Of a stretch of 35,302 nt of DNA, positions 16,801 through 24,384 are shown piece after piece (position 1 is the stretch's first letter; each line of letters starts with the position of its first letter). The notes below the pieces were generated by a model that was not told the origin of the DNA, ran no database searches, and was given only the letters and a program-made list of their open reading frames with translations. Origin of the DNA: Methanobacteriota archaeon (lineage in GTDB: Archaea > Thermoplasmatota > Poseidoniia > Poseidoniales > Poseidoniaceae); contig WTJK01000007.1 of NCBI GenBank assembly GCA_011524855.1, positions 1-35,302 on the forward strand, given 5' to 3'. The position numbers were made by a program, and so were the translations under genes.

Positions 16801-19560
16801 GGCTCGCAACGGGTCAAGGGTCCAGTTGTTGCCTCCGGTGAACGTGGTGCCCACCCAGCGGCGATGCTCGATTTCCCAACCGTCGGGCATCCCATCGCCG
16901 TCCGAGTCGGGATTTGTCGGATCGGTGGGTGCGTCGATGTTGGCGACACCGAGGTAGGTTGCATTGGCCGCTTGGCCTGCGGCATCGTCGCATACATACA
17001 CCATTTGAACGGTGTAGTGGCACCAAAGGTTGCTCGATTCGAAAAAGAAACCGAAGTATTCCGAACCGTCACCCAAGCCGTCACCGTCGGTGTCACCCTC
17101 CCGTGGGTCCGTGGCGTTGTATCCATCGGGTGTGGAGGCAACATAGCGGAATTCGTCAAGATTGGTCCACAACCGTTCCAAGTTCATGTCACCCGATTGG
17201 TCGAGGTCCAAACCGTCGCTGTCCGGATCGTAAAGCGCATCCCAGGGATCGGTGGGATCCAACCCGTGGACGACTTCCCATCCATCGGGCATGCCGTCTG
17301 AATCGGAGTCGTTGGCTCCGGGGTCCATCAACCGCAGGTTGGCGAACTGACCCGGGGAAGCGCCAGCGTACACCACGTTCATGCCATCATGGACCACGGG
17401 AAGGACATGGGTGAGGTCTCCGGGAATCCAGGCTTGATCTTGAAGCCCGTAGACAGCCGTGTAGTCACCCGCCACCGCCCACAAGCCACGTTCAGAACCC
17501 ACCAGGATTTCACTGCCCGTGGGGTGGAGGCTTCTGATGCTGTTGTATTGGCGAGCGTGCTTTCCGTCCTCGCCGGGATGGACCAACAAGCCGCTATGGG
17601 CGATGCTGTTGTCGTTGAGGCTCATCTTGTGCAGACCAAAGGGCGTTCCAAACCACAAGGCTTGCGCGTTGTCAGCGTTGGGGCCGTCAAGCGCCAGCGC
17701 ACGCACCTCCGCGGGATTGCCGGTGGAGCCAAGAGGCAACGGACGGACTTCGTCCACGTTGGGCGTCATAGGGACGCTTTCCGTGGTGTAGAAGAAACGC
17801 CAGGTCCCGGTCGCATCGTCACGGGCCGAGGGGGTTTCGACGACCAGCAGACCGCGGTCCGTCCCGACGTAAAGCGTCAGCGTGGCACCACCCGCCAACC
17901 CGTGTGCAAGGGCGGTAACGCTGGCATTGGCAGTGGCAAGGGATTCGGTCAAGCCCGAACCCACCTCGTTGACCGAGGCCAAGGCCCCGGAGGCATCCAC
18001 GCTCACCACCATGCCCGCACCGGCATGGCCGAGGCCAAGGAATTGCGGTTCGCCGTCCACCATGGAAAGCGCCGTCATGGCGGTCAGCGCCTCACCGGTG
18101 GCCCATGTCCACTCGCTGGCTTCCGAAACCGAGCCGTCGGCCAACAACGGTGAGGCAACAAAACCAACGGTGGTTGCCATCACGAGGGCATAAGGTCGGT
18201 CGTCGTCCACCACCAAGCGTGACGCCACGATGTCGACGCCCTGGACCATGGAGGCGTGCGAAGACGTGTTGGTCGCCAAATCGATGACGGAGACGCCGTA
18301 GCGGGTGGTCACATAGAGTGAACCAGCTTGCTCCTCAAGGCCCCGGATGTCGTGGTGGACCACGCTGGGATCGTCCATTGCCGCTTCGTAGACCAGCGGG
18401 TGAACCGTCACATCCCCCGTTGAAGCCAACGGTGTTTGCTTGAGGCCGGGCAGAACGGTGTTCCCATCGTCAAAGTGGACGGTGTACTCTTGGAGGGTGG
18501 ACAAGGCCTCGCCCAAAGCCATGGCGGTGTCCGTTCGGGAGAGGTCTTGGCTGATGAAGCCGTCCCTGTTTTCGTCCCAACCGTCCATGTCGGGGTCACC
18601 CAATGCATTCGTTCGGTTGAGCGGGTCCAACCCAAAGTGGGCCTCCCATCCGTCGGGCATGCCGTCGCCGAAGGAGGGGTACAGTGGACGCACGGAAAAC
18701 CCGTCCCAATAATACCGGTCCGAGTCGTCCAACAACGGGTCGGTGCCCAGCCAGACGTCCTCGCCAACAGGTTGTACCGCACCCGAGGTGCAAGCGGCGA
18801 GCAAGTGCTTGAAGGTGGCGTTCGCACCGGTGGGAATGTACGGCCAGACCTTCAGACTGGCGCCCTCAGGCAGGGTGGCGTGACACCACAGCCCATCGAG
18901 TTCGGTCGTGTGCGCAGCAGGCATCCCGTGCGCATATTCCTCGGGCGCAGTGAACCGTTCGGCATCGGTCATCACACCGTCCCGGTTGACATCAAAGCCG
19001 TCGTTGTCCCCGTCAAGTGTCAGGTCCGACGCGTTGAGCGGGTTGAACGACGGGCAAAGGAACCGTTGACTCACGGCATCAAACCCACCGATCCGCTGGC
19101 ACATGTAGGCTTCGTAACCGTCAGGCATCCCGTCGCCATCGGTGTCAGCAACCCGGGGGTCGAGGTAGATACGGTCGTTGTTCTCGTCCAGTTCGCCCGT
19201 AAGACCACGGGGAAACCCGGGTTCGGTGCAGTTTGCAGGGTAGGGCCAGCAAAACTCTTCGGTGGCGTTCAAGCCGTCCATGTCAAGGTCGACAAAGGCA
19301 TCCGAACCGTTGTTCTTGTCAAGCCCTTTGACGACGACTTCACGACCGTCAACGGCCGTCCAATTCATCCATTCCTCAAACAGCGTTTCGTGAACGTCGG
19401 GAATGAGATCGCCGTCGGAGTCGGTGTTGGGAGGCGGCGAGCCGTCCGTGTCGTCCGGATGGATGTTGGCGACGCTCGAAACCGCTGGAAATTGTGACAT
19501 AAAGAGCAGGGACGACACCACGGCGAGGGTGGTCAACAAGGTGGTTTGACTCCGTCGCAT
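13804..19560 (-). CDS. Giant secreted calcium-binding repeat protein, 1918 residues
   Basis: An exported protein with a signal peptide in residues 1-30 (MRRSQTTLL, then a hydrophobic core, then AVSS). The mature part alternates calcium-binding thrombospondin type 3-like loops, typically DxDGDGMPDGWE, with segments ending in NPL and a second loop such as DADQDGMTNWEEY. I can follow at least a dozen loop pairs. They form an N-terminal block (about 40-370) and a long C-terminal block (about 745-1900). Between them, residues about 390-745 look like a beta-propeller (repeated YVGTDRGLLVV and LVGSERGLWAV types). There is no C-terminal transmembrane helix or known sorting signal, so attachment is unclear. 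The start at 19560 has a strong GGAGGGG and begins the signal peptide; the open frame further upstream does not look coding. Probably a structural or adhesive protein stiffened by calcium. Confidence 0.9.
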   Translation of the reverse strand: MRRSQTTLLTTLAVVSSLLFMSQFPAVSSVANIHPDDTDGSPPPNTDSDGDLIPDVHETLFEEWMNWTAVDGREVVVKGLDKNNGSDAFVDLDMDGLNATEEFCWPYPANCTEPGFPRGLTGELDENNDRIYLDPRVADTDGDGMPDGYEAYMCQRIGGFDAVSQRFLCPSFNPLNASDLTLDGDNDGFDVNRDGVMTDAERFTAPEEYAHGMPAAHTTELDGLWCHATLPEGASLKVWPYIPTGANATFKHLLAACTSGAVQPVGEDVWLGTDPLLDDSDRYYWDGFSVRPLYPSFGDGMPDGWEAHFGLDPLNRTNALGDPDMDGWDENRDGFISQDLSRTDTAMALGEALSTLQEYTVHFDDGNTVLPGLKQTPLASTGDVTVHPLVYEAAMDDPSVVHHDIRGLEEQAGSLYVTTRYGVSVIDLATNTSSHASMVQGVDIVASRLVVDDDRPYALVMATTVGFVASPLLADGSVSEASEWTWATGEALTAMTALSMVDGEPQFLGLGHAGAGMVVSVDASGALASVNEVGSGLTESLATANASVTALAHGLAGGATLTLYVGTDRGLLVVETPSARDDATGTWRFFYTTESVPMTPNVDEVRPLPLGSTGNPAEVRALALDGPNADNAQALWFGTPFGLHKMSLNDNSIAHSGLLVHPGEDGKHARQYNSIRSLHPTGSEILVGSERGLWAVAGDYTAVYGLQDQAWIPGDLTHVLPVVHDGMNVVYAGASPGQFANLRLMDPGANDSDSDGMPDGWEVVHGLDPTDPWDALYDPDSDGLDLDQSGDMNLERLWTNLDEFRYVASTPDGYNATDPREGDTDGDGLGDGSEYFGFFFESSNLWCHYTVQMVYVCDDAAGQAANATYLGVANIDAPTDPTNPDSDGDGMPDGWEIEHRRWVGTTFTGGNNWTLDPLRADDALWDADGDGLANLCEYQWSIVRDLAANGELFESHGESSASAQQWATADPNNIDSDGDSLPDGWESGGLCAWDSSRRGVNPLNGSDAFENPDGDGYDINHDGVLSDDEAFVNYLEYHIRDHLFLGNATLEGESIPGGFNTSLFDDVADQGAPEATFADRASGGVTAGQSTYSVGAADPLNADTDDDGMPDGWEVWFARWDQLEDAWTLNPLDATDRWGDADQDGMTNWEEYNVIAPEASETDANRSSPQWFVTTIGQAFAFQQWPGIPTTASFGSFVPSDQYNLTGPTSDPNNVDTDGDGMLDGVELLFTAWNDSAGVWTLNPLVPGDGDFDGDEDGLTDRQEFAIAVAQPDNGDDHPSDAPLLHIDGDLQQPTEKAQRVFNILISKETRGKRLLNDFNAWQQGEPPNAFLSVVLGMTDPTLSDTDGDGMFDGFEYWFTSWDLDANRWAMNPLIDNDVNLDSDGDSYDCNQDGTIDANETYSNLREWESRTWGKYLNRNTVPAALGIVDFGEDAMAAYNENLGYSTFQAQLALYNDFVRKGTDSLNRMTKINEFDSENFNRSLRGVSDPTHTDSDSDGIPDGWEYCYAIFGMDDATTLTHWAANPINPWDVDYDGDHDGWYDRTSFDIPAEQGSWDNRVFTPSGQTIQNGVGDLPFTNAMEYDNQTRPDMNDSDGDSRTFITTVAGGVVQSHVRDHNYSDGREVFKYGSNPMDNDTDGDMLPDWYEYKMAWNESNDNFSSYLPIQVTWIDVATGGPCDSDTNSCLPLSRDSGDGTLGRPDVAMAWFTLDPADATDANLDPDQDGNWDCSGAGGCAYEPYTNFQEFYAITTSEYASPNAVRLSGLTHDGVPVSEGWQFRAALLGLGQSNELVLNYLKLDKYAGMDRQYGYIVDDMDTDFLTVNPDDDVVLMAGNRTDQWEIYYASSPNTPPIRNVGEHEFGWYLLDFDDDHLAEGSNPMNWDTDGDWMNDWFEVRDDEEDGVRGDSSPIRYDSRQTSA
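13850..17320 (-). repeat. C-terminal block of DxDGDGMPDGWE repeats
   Basis: Within the 1918-residue gene, variants of DTDGDGMPDGWE recur irregularly about every 100-150 residues, each usually followed by a Trp-rich linker, NPL and a second acidic loop. The DNA shows near-identical short words at these sites (for example ccgtcgggcatgccgtc near 16220 and variants near 16885 and 17285). This is consistent with expansion by duplication followed by divergence. Confidence 0.85.
18500..19440 (-). repeat. N-terminal block of DxDG calcium-binding repeats
   Basis: About five loops before the propeller-like region, including DSDGDLIPDVHE, DTDGDGMPDGYE and GDGMPDGWEAHFG. Each is followed by an Asp/Asn-rich second loop of the DVNRDG or DENRDG kind. 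Spacing is less regular than in the C-terminal block. Confidence 0.8.
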
Positions 19561-19745
19561 GGTGTGGCCCCTCCAAAGCGAGCATCTCGCCCTTTGTGTC
19601 TCGAATTCGCCGCTTAAGAGGCTGATGGAACATTGTTCATACATTGCTGGTGTTCGTTTGTGCCAGCAACGGCGCAAAAGCACGGTTTTCGACCAAGAGG
19701 TGCGGTGTGTTCAAGTCCTTCCCGCGTTGGCTCAAACCCGTTCGC
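19561..19745. promoter_or_regulatory. Divergent regulatory region with two small inverted repeats
   Basis: This 185-base gap separates the 1918-residue gene (minus) from the pilin-operon hydrolase (plus). On the minus strand it holds GGAGGGG (19574-19568) and, just before it, a hairpin of GCGAG and CTCGC with a three-base loop (19578-19590). Further out lies an 11-base inverted repeat GAACAxTGTTC (19628-19638). Weak AT-rich elements (CTTAAG near 19613) could be a TATA box; none is strong. Confidence 0.4.
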
Positions 19746-20621
19746 ATGACGCTCACCATCACGCACCTTGGCACCGGAAGTCGTGGCAACGCCACGCTTC
19801 TCTCCACGCCCAAGGTCAACGTGCTCATCGACCAAGGTTTCAGCGGCGTTCAACTGCAGAAACGGCTGAAGATGATGGGTCTCGAACCCGACGACATCGA
19901 TTGCGTCCTCATCACCCACCACCACGGCGACCATGGAGGTGGGGCCACCGTCGTGCAAAACAAGTGGGGCATTCCTGTCTTGGCCAACGAGCGTACGTCC
20001 CTCGAACTCGGGTTGAACCCCGAATTGACGACGTTCTTCGATGCCCTTGATTTGATCCGTATCGGGGACGACCTCAGCGTCTTGCCCGTGCCCGTTCCGC
20101 ACGATGGTTCGGACAACGTCGCTTTTGTTGCAAGCCACAACGGCGAGCGAGTCGCCATCATCACCGATCTTGGAACTTTCACCGACGAGCTGGTCCGCCA
20201 TGTCCGTGGGTGTGAACACATCTCCGTGGAAGCCAACTACGACGAGCGACGGTTGCTCAACGGCCCCTATCCACGCTCCCTCAAGGATCGCATCTCTGGC
20301 CCGGGCGGCCACCTCTCGAACGACCAAACCGGCCAATTTCTGGCCCAAGTTTGCACACCCGCCACGCGCAGCGTAACGCTCACGCACTTGAGTCAGAAAA
20401 ACAACGAACCCCACATCGCAGAGGCGACCGTGCTGTACTACATTGAGGAAGTGTTCTCGGGAGATTTGTGCATATCCACCCAGGACGGTCCAGAGTTTTC
20501 CCACTACATCGGTCGCGACGACGATTCAACCGAGCCCTCGCCACACCAAGCCTCAATCGCCCCCAGCACCGCTGGGGAAGGTCAAGGCCTAAATGCGACC
20601 ATCAGGTGTGACGATTCGTGA
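19746..20621 (+). CDS. Metallo-beta-lactamase-fold hydrolase, YycJ/WalJ-like
   Basis: A predicted zinc-dependent hydrolase of 291 residues in the cytosol. It carries the family start LGTGSRGNATLL, the metal motif THHHGDH at 57-63 (His58, His60, Asp62, His63), His119 (PVPHDG), Asp141 (IITDLG) and His214 (LTHLSQKNN). The stretch ANYDERRLLNGPYPRSLKDRI, followed by GHLSN, is typical of YycJ/WalJ. Bacterial WalJ proteins are linked to nucleic-acid processing, but no substrate can be assigned here. The last 40 residues are a low-complexity acidic extension. The start at 19746 fits the family N-terminus, although no clear Shine-Dalgarno is seen; an in-frame TTG at 19644 would add a basic 34-residue stretch. 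Its TGA overlaps the ATG of the first pilin-like gene (TGATG), so it is the first gene of that operon. Confidence 0.88.
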   Translation: MTLTITHLGTGSRGNATLLSTPKVNVLIDQGFSGVQLQKRLKMMGLEPDDIDCVLITHHHGDHGGGATVVQNKWGIPVLANERTSLELGLNPELTTFFDALDLIRIGDDLSVLPVPVPHDGSDNVAFVASHNGERVAIITDLGTFTDELVRHVRGCEHISVEANYDERRLLNGPYPRSLKDRISGPGGHLSNDQTGQFLAQVCTPATRSVTLTHLSQKNNEPHIAEATVLYYIEEVFSGDLCISTQDGPEFSHYIGRDDDSTEPSPHQASIAPSTAGEGQGLNATIRCDDS

Positions 20622-21679
20622 TGCGCCGAGGTCCTTCGTCCGGACGTCGACGGCTTCAAGCCGACGACCGAGCCGTGAGCGAGGTTTTGGGCGTGGTGAT
20701 GTTGCTGGCGATGGTCATCACCATCATGGGCGGCGTGTGGGTGTTCCTCAACCCTTACCTCACGGATTTCGAGGACAACACCAACTGGAACTCAGCGACC
20801 GGGATTGCCGACCGAATCGAGGATCGCATTGAGGTCGCAGGGAACGCTCCGGACGGCACAGGGTTCCGCAACACGCTGGCCATCCAATCCACGTCCATCC
20901 GATCGGTCCAGAACGTTGAGTCGTGGACCATTGCAGCCGATTTAACACCGCACGATGCCGTGGTCGTTCAACACGTGAACGACTCCGCGCTCACCGTGTA
21001 TTCCGCCAATGAATCGGCTCGAAGCGTCACCGTGGAGCGCCCCGAAGGCGTGTTCACAGCCAATTTCACCGCGAGTCACGAACCGGTTCTCGTCAACCAC
21101 GATGGCGTGTCCAGCCACTGGATGGTGGTGACGGTGTACGATGAAGTCGGCACCCCGTTGCACCGTTCGGTGGACCTGTCCCTCTCCGGTTTGCAAATCT
21201 CCACATCCCTGGGCCAAGGGGAGCATGAAATCGTTCTGATGAACAACGCTCGAGCGGAACGTTTCCCCAACGGTGCATGGGACGTGTCGGTCATGCCCGC
21301 CCTTCGGTTTGACCGGTTGGCCAACGATGAAGTGCGTCTGTCCGTGTTGTTGACCGACGTGCGCAGCGAAGGAGCGGTTGGCAGCGGAAACAACATCGGC
21401 ATTGAATTTGTTTCAAGAGGGCCCATGGCCTTGTTCACTGGAGAAGCGCACAACGTCCGATTCAACGTTCACAACCACCTTCACGCCGTGGTCACCCCAC
21501 AATACCATGAAACGTGGTTAACCGATTACACCATCCAACGGTCCGCAGGCACCCTGGACAGTTACATTGGCTTCGCACCGTTTGAACGAGCCAGCGGTGC
21601 CGACGGTTTTACGGTCCAATCACAAGGCCTCCCGTTGTACTTTGAGGTTGATTTCCAACGGCTGGAGGTGAGCCCTTGA
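20621..21679 (+). CDS. Archaeal type IV pilin-like protein, 352 residues
   Basis: The N-terminus is a class III (prepilin) signal: a basic leader (MRRGPSSGRRR), then DDRAVSEVLGVVMLLAMVITIMG, a classic archaeal pilin N-terminal domain. Cleavage would fall just before the hydrophobic helix, near DDRA/VSEV. The helix would form the filament core or membrane stalk. The remaining 300 residues are a beta-rich extracellular domain with several Asn-X-Ser/Thr sequons. It is far longer than a typical minor pilin. The start is the ATG overlapping the hydrolase stop; a GTG one codon earlier is also possible. Its own TGA overlaps the TTG start of the next gene. No assembly ATPase, TadC-like platform or prepilin peptidase lies in the window, so these would have to be elsewhere. 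Confidence 0.87.
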   Translation: MRRGPSSGRRRLQADDRAVSEVLGVVMLLAMVITIMGGVWVFLNPYLTDFEDNTNWNSATGIADRIEDRIEVAGNAPDGTGFRNTLAIQSTSIRSVQNVESWTIAADLTPHDAVVVQHVNDSALTVYSANESARSVTVERPEGVFTANFTASHEPVLVNHDGVSSHWMVVTVYDEVGTPLHRSVDLSLSGLQISTSLGQGEHEIVLMNNARAERFPNGAWDVSVMPALRFDRLANDEVRLSVLLTDVRSEGAVGSGNNIGIEFVSRGPMALFTGEAHNVRFNVHNHLHAVVTPQYHETWLTDYTIQRSAGTLDSYIGFAPFERASGADGFTVQSQGLPLYFEVDFQRLEVSP

Positions 21680-23907
21680 ACGGCGCATTGCGTCGCGACG
21701 AATCGGCCGTTTCTGCTGCTGTGGCCACCGTGCTCTTGTTCGGTGGCGTGCTGTCGATCATTGGGTTGATGATGGTCTCCATGATGCCTGTCATCGAAGA
21801 GATGGAAGGGTCGGTGGAGCGCCATGACATGTCGTCTCAAATGACCCTGCTCGCCGCCCAAACGCATGAGCTGAGTGAGCGAGGCATGCCCGGAGACGCC
21901 ACAACCGCTGAACTCATTCCGGTTGACGGGACCCTCGCCTGGGACAGTTTGCGCGGCGGGATGTGGTATTCCGCCACCTGGCATGAAGGGCACGAACTTC
22001 GTGCACGCGGCGCCCTGGATTTTGACGACCAAGTCCAGATTCGTCACGGCGAGACTCGCATCGAAGCGGTTTGCATCACCGACCTGCGCCAGGGTGTCGA
22101 ACGCCCATACCGTTACACCCTTGATGCGGGGTTGGATGCAGCCATGGTGACGGTGCTCCCGGGCCTGACCATGCCGCTGGGCCCGGTTGAATTGACCCTT
22201 GAATACAACGGCGATGTCGTGGAGGAGCGCCAATTACGCGTTGACGAACTCGCCACGTTCCTCCTCTCAGAATCTGGGGACCTCGTCTTGACTTCAACGC
22301 ATGAACTCACCGTGCTTGCCCTGCGGGGAGAAGCAGGCGCTTCCCTTCTCATCCCCAGCGATCACGAGCCGGTGGATGACCGCGGTCACGCCTGGTCCAT
22401 TCCCATGCCGGCCGGAACCCATCGACTCGAGGTGCTGAGCGATGTTGCCAACCAAATCCAAACCACGGTTGACGGTACAACCCAAGTGGAGTATGCCTTG
22501 CCGACCAATGAAATTCACACCGGCGTGACGCACACCGTCGAGATGAATTTGACCGGAAGCCGTGTTGTCCAACTGACCACCAGCGCTCCGTCACGGGTGC
22601 TGTTCATCAACAACGCCTCCGCCGACATTGGCGTCACACCGTGGCCATCGGTCACCGGGCAATACATTGGCAGCACCTTCCTTCCGCCCACCGAACCCGG
22701 CACCCTGCGTTTGACCAACCCCAGCGAGGAAGTGGTAACCGCCACGTGGCTTGGCAGCGGCATTTCGGTCCAGCCAGGCGAGGCGGAGCACGTGGCTTGG
22801 CCGCCTCAACAGGTCGAAGGGGCTGCCATTTTGGACGCCGACGGCTCGCTGATGGTGACATGGGCTGCAGCATCCGATGTTGACGCATGGTCCGCTGTAT
22901 CGGGTCAGCACGTCGTTGCTGCTCACGATACGGGGAGCCTCAGCGGTGCTGACTTTCCGTTCATGGTCGATGTCGGTCACAGCGAAGACCTCCGCATCGA
23001 ACTGGCGGGTTACGTCAGCACGTGGAACATCACCGGCCCCAACAACGCGTCAGGAACCTTCCTCGAGTCGCAACGTTCGACCACCTTCGACCTCGTAGGG
23101 GGCAACAGCACGTTGAGCGTGGTCGATGACCACCCGCTCCGTGTCACGCGATTCACAGGTCAACACGGCATGCATCCGCTCCTTCACGACGGGGCCGAAC
23201 GCTGCACCGCCATTGGAACGCAAGCCAGCGGGTGGATCACAACGGAGTTGCCATGGGAACCGATGGGCGGTCGAGGGGCAGTGGATGTTGAGCGAGCCTG
23301 GCAGCAAGGCACCCATCCTTCCAGCGTTGAGATGGAAGTCATCGGTGGTGCTGAATCGGAATCCCATGCCGTCATCGGCACTGTGTGGGCGTTCCACTTG
23401 TCCCGCTTGGCCTACGACTTCTCGTCTTCCATCGACGGCATGGAGGTGGCCTTCAGCGGGGGGGCCGTCGTCACCAACCATCCCGAATTCAAGCCTTATG
23501 TCATCGTTCCGCCCTCCGACCGGGGCGGCCCTGGACCCCGATTTGCTGCGACCGTTCCATCGTTCCACCCCGCCGACGGGAGCCTGAGTGGAGGAGGTGC
23601 TGTGACGTTGGACATCGAGTTGGTGAACCGACGCTCACTCGCCTCCACCCCTGCCTACGAGATTCGTCGTGGATGGAGCGAACCGTACGGGACGGCCATC
23701 GCCGATTACGCCGGTGCTGGTCTTGACGCAAGCGAAGATTGGGCGGTGTACCCGGGCCGCCTTGACCTGCTGACCGACCACGTGGGGTGGGTCCCCGACC
23801 CGAGTTATGGAACAGCCGAAGCCGTCTGGCACACCAACGGTCAGGTGATCGAATTCACCCTCCAATTGTCCATGCTCGACGTGACGGCACGGGGGGCGTT
23901 GGCATGA
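21676..23907 (+). CDS. Large pilin-like surface protein, 743 residues
   Basis: Starts with the same arrangement as its upstream neighbour: a short basic leader (NGALRRDES), then AVSAAVATVLLFGGVLSIIG, an archaeal pilin-type hydrophobic helix. About 690 residues of beta-rich ectodomain with many Asn-linked sequons (NNAS, NGSG-like and NIT types) follow. There is no second transmembrane segment, so it is an N-anchored or filament-incorporated protein with a very large outside head. The start is TTG at 21676, overlapping the previous TGA by two bases. The last codon overlaps the ATG of the next gene (ATGA). The size suggests a tip adhesin or a surface receptor rather than a repeating filament subunit; this is inference. 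Confidence 0.83.
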   Translation: MNGALRRDESAVSAAVATVLLFGGVLSIIGLMMVSMMPVIEEMEGSVERHDMSSQMTLLAAQTHELSERGMPGDATTAELIPVDGTLAWDSLRGGMWYSATWHEGHELRARGALDFDDQVQIRHGETRIEAVCITDLRQGVERPYRYTLDAGLDAAMVTVLPGLTMPLGPVELTLEYNGDVVEERQLRVDELATFLLSESGDLVLTSTHELTVLALRGEAGASLLIPSDHEPVDDRGHAWSIPMPAGTHRLEVLSDVANQIQTTVDGTTQVEYALPTNEIHTGVTHTVEMNLTGSRVVQLTTSAPSRVLFINNASADIGVTPWPSVTGQYIGSTFLPPTEPGTLRLTNPSEEVVTATWLGSGISVQPGEAEHVAWPPQQVEGAAILDADGSLMVTWAAASDVDAWSAVSGQHVVAAHDTGSLSGADFPFMVDVGHSEDLRIELAGYVSTWNITGPNNASGTFLESQRSTTFDLVGGNSTLSVVDDHPLRVTRFTGQHGMHPLLHDGAERCTAIGTQASGWITTELPWEPMGGRGAVDVERAWQQGTHPSSVEMEVIGGAESESHAVIGTVWAFHLSRLAYDFSSSIDGMEVAFSGGAVVTNHPEFKPYVIVPPSDRGGPGPRFAATVPSFHPADGSLSGGGAVTLDIELVNRRSLASTPAYEIRRGWSEPYGTAIADYAGAGLDASEDWAVYPGRLDLLTDHVGWVPDPSYGTAEAVWHTNGQVIEFTLQLSMLDVTARGALA

Positions 23908-24383
23908 ACCGTGAAGTGGTGCTCTACAGGGATGAACGTGCGGCTGCGACCGAGCTTGGTTACATTTTCACCTTCCTTTTGGGGGTGATGTTGATGACGA
24001 TGTTCAGCGTATGGGCATGGGACATTGAGACGAACACGCGACTGCGATGGAATCAGGAAGCCATCCAAGCCAACATGGACGACCTCGCCGCTGCGGTTGA
24101 ACGAGCGGACGAGGCGAGTCGACTTGGGAACGTGTCCTACGCCGAAGAAGTAGCGTGGCGCCCCACCGAAGCCGATGAATCCCTCTTCTGGGTCGAATTG
24201 ACCGACACAGCGGTTGTGCTCATTGATGATGGAGGACCGTTGGACACGGAAGTGCCCATTTCCGGTGCGGGACGTGGTGTTCATGAGGGCATGATTCCGC
24301 TGGCGGGCGTGGACCGGATTTGGGTCATCTACGACGATGGTGTCACCAGCATTTCATTGGAACGTCCGTCCAACGTGACTTGA
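23904..24383 (+). CDS. Small pilin-like protein, 159 residues
   Basis: Third member of the operon. The leader MNREVVLYRDERA is followed by AATELGYIFTFLLGVMLMTMFSVWAW, a pilin-like hydrophobic helix, and a domain of about 120 residues that begins helical (NQEAIQANMDDLAAAVERADEA) and becomes beta-rich. This layout matches a minor pilin or archaellin-like subunit, although the helix departs from the usual VSxVIG signature. The start is the ATG overlapping the upstream TGA (ATGA). The gene ends one base before the end of the STAND regulator on the opposite strand, so the operon stops here. The function is inferred from position and N-terminal shape. Confidence 0.78.
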   Translation: MNREVVLYRDERAAATELGYIFTFLLGVMLMTMFSVWAWDIETNTRLRWNQEAIQANMDDLAAAVERADEASRLGNVSYAEEVAWRPTEADESLFWVELTDTAVVLIDDGGPLDTEVPISGAGRGVHEGMIPLAGVDRIWVIYDDGVTSISLERPSNVT

Positions 24384-24384
24384 A

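Noticed and set aside
16435-17301. Long plus-strand open frame inside the 1918-residue gene
   Set aside because: Complement of the acidic repeats gives Val/Gly/Ile-rich sequence; no start signals and no domain.
13850-17320. Recurring short DNA words that might suggest a CRISPR or direct-repeat array
   Set aside because: They are codons of the DGMPDGWE loops, unevenly spaced and inside a coding frame.
18436-19497. Long plus-strand open frame opposite the N-terminal repeats
   Set aside because: Same cause: complement of repeat codons in GC-rich DNA.
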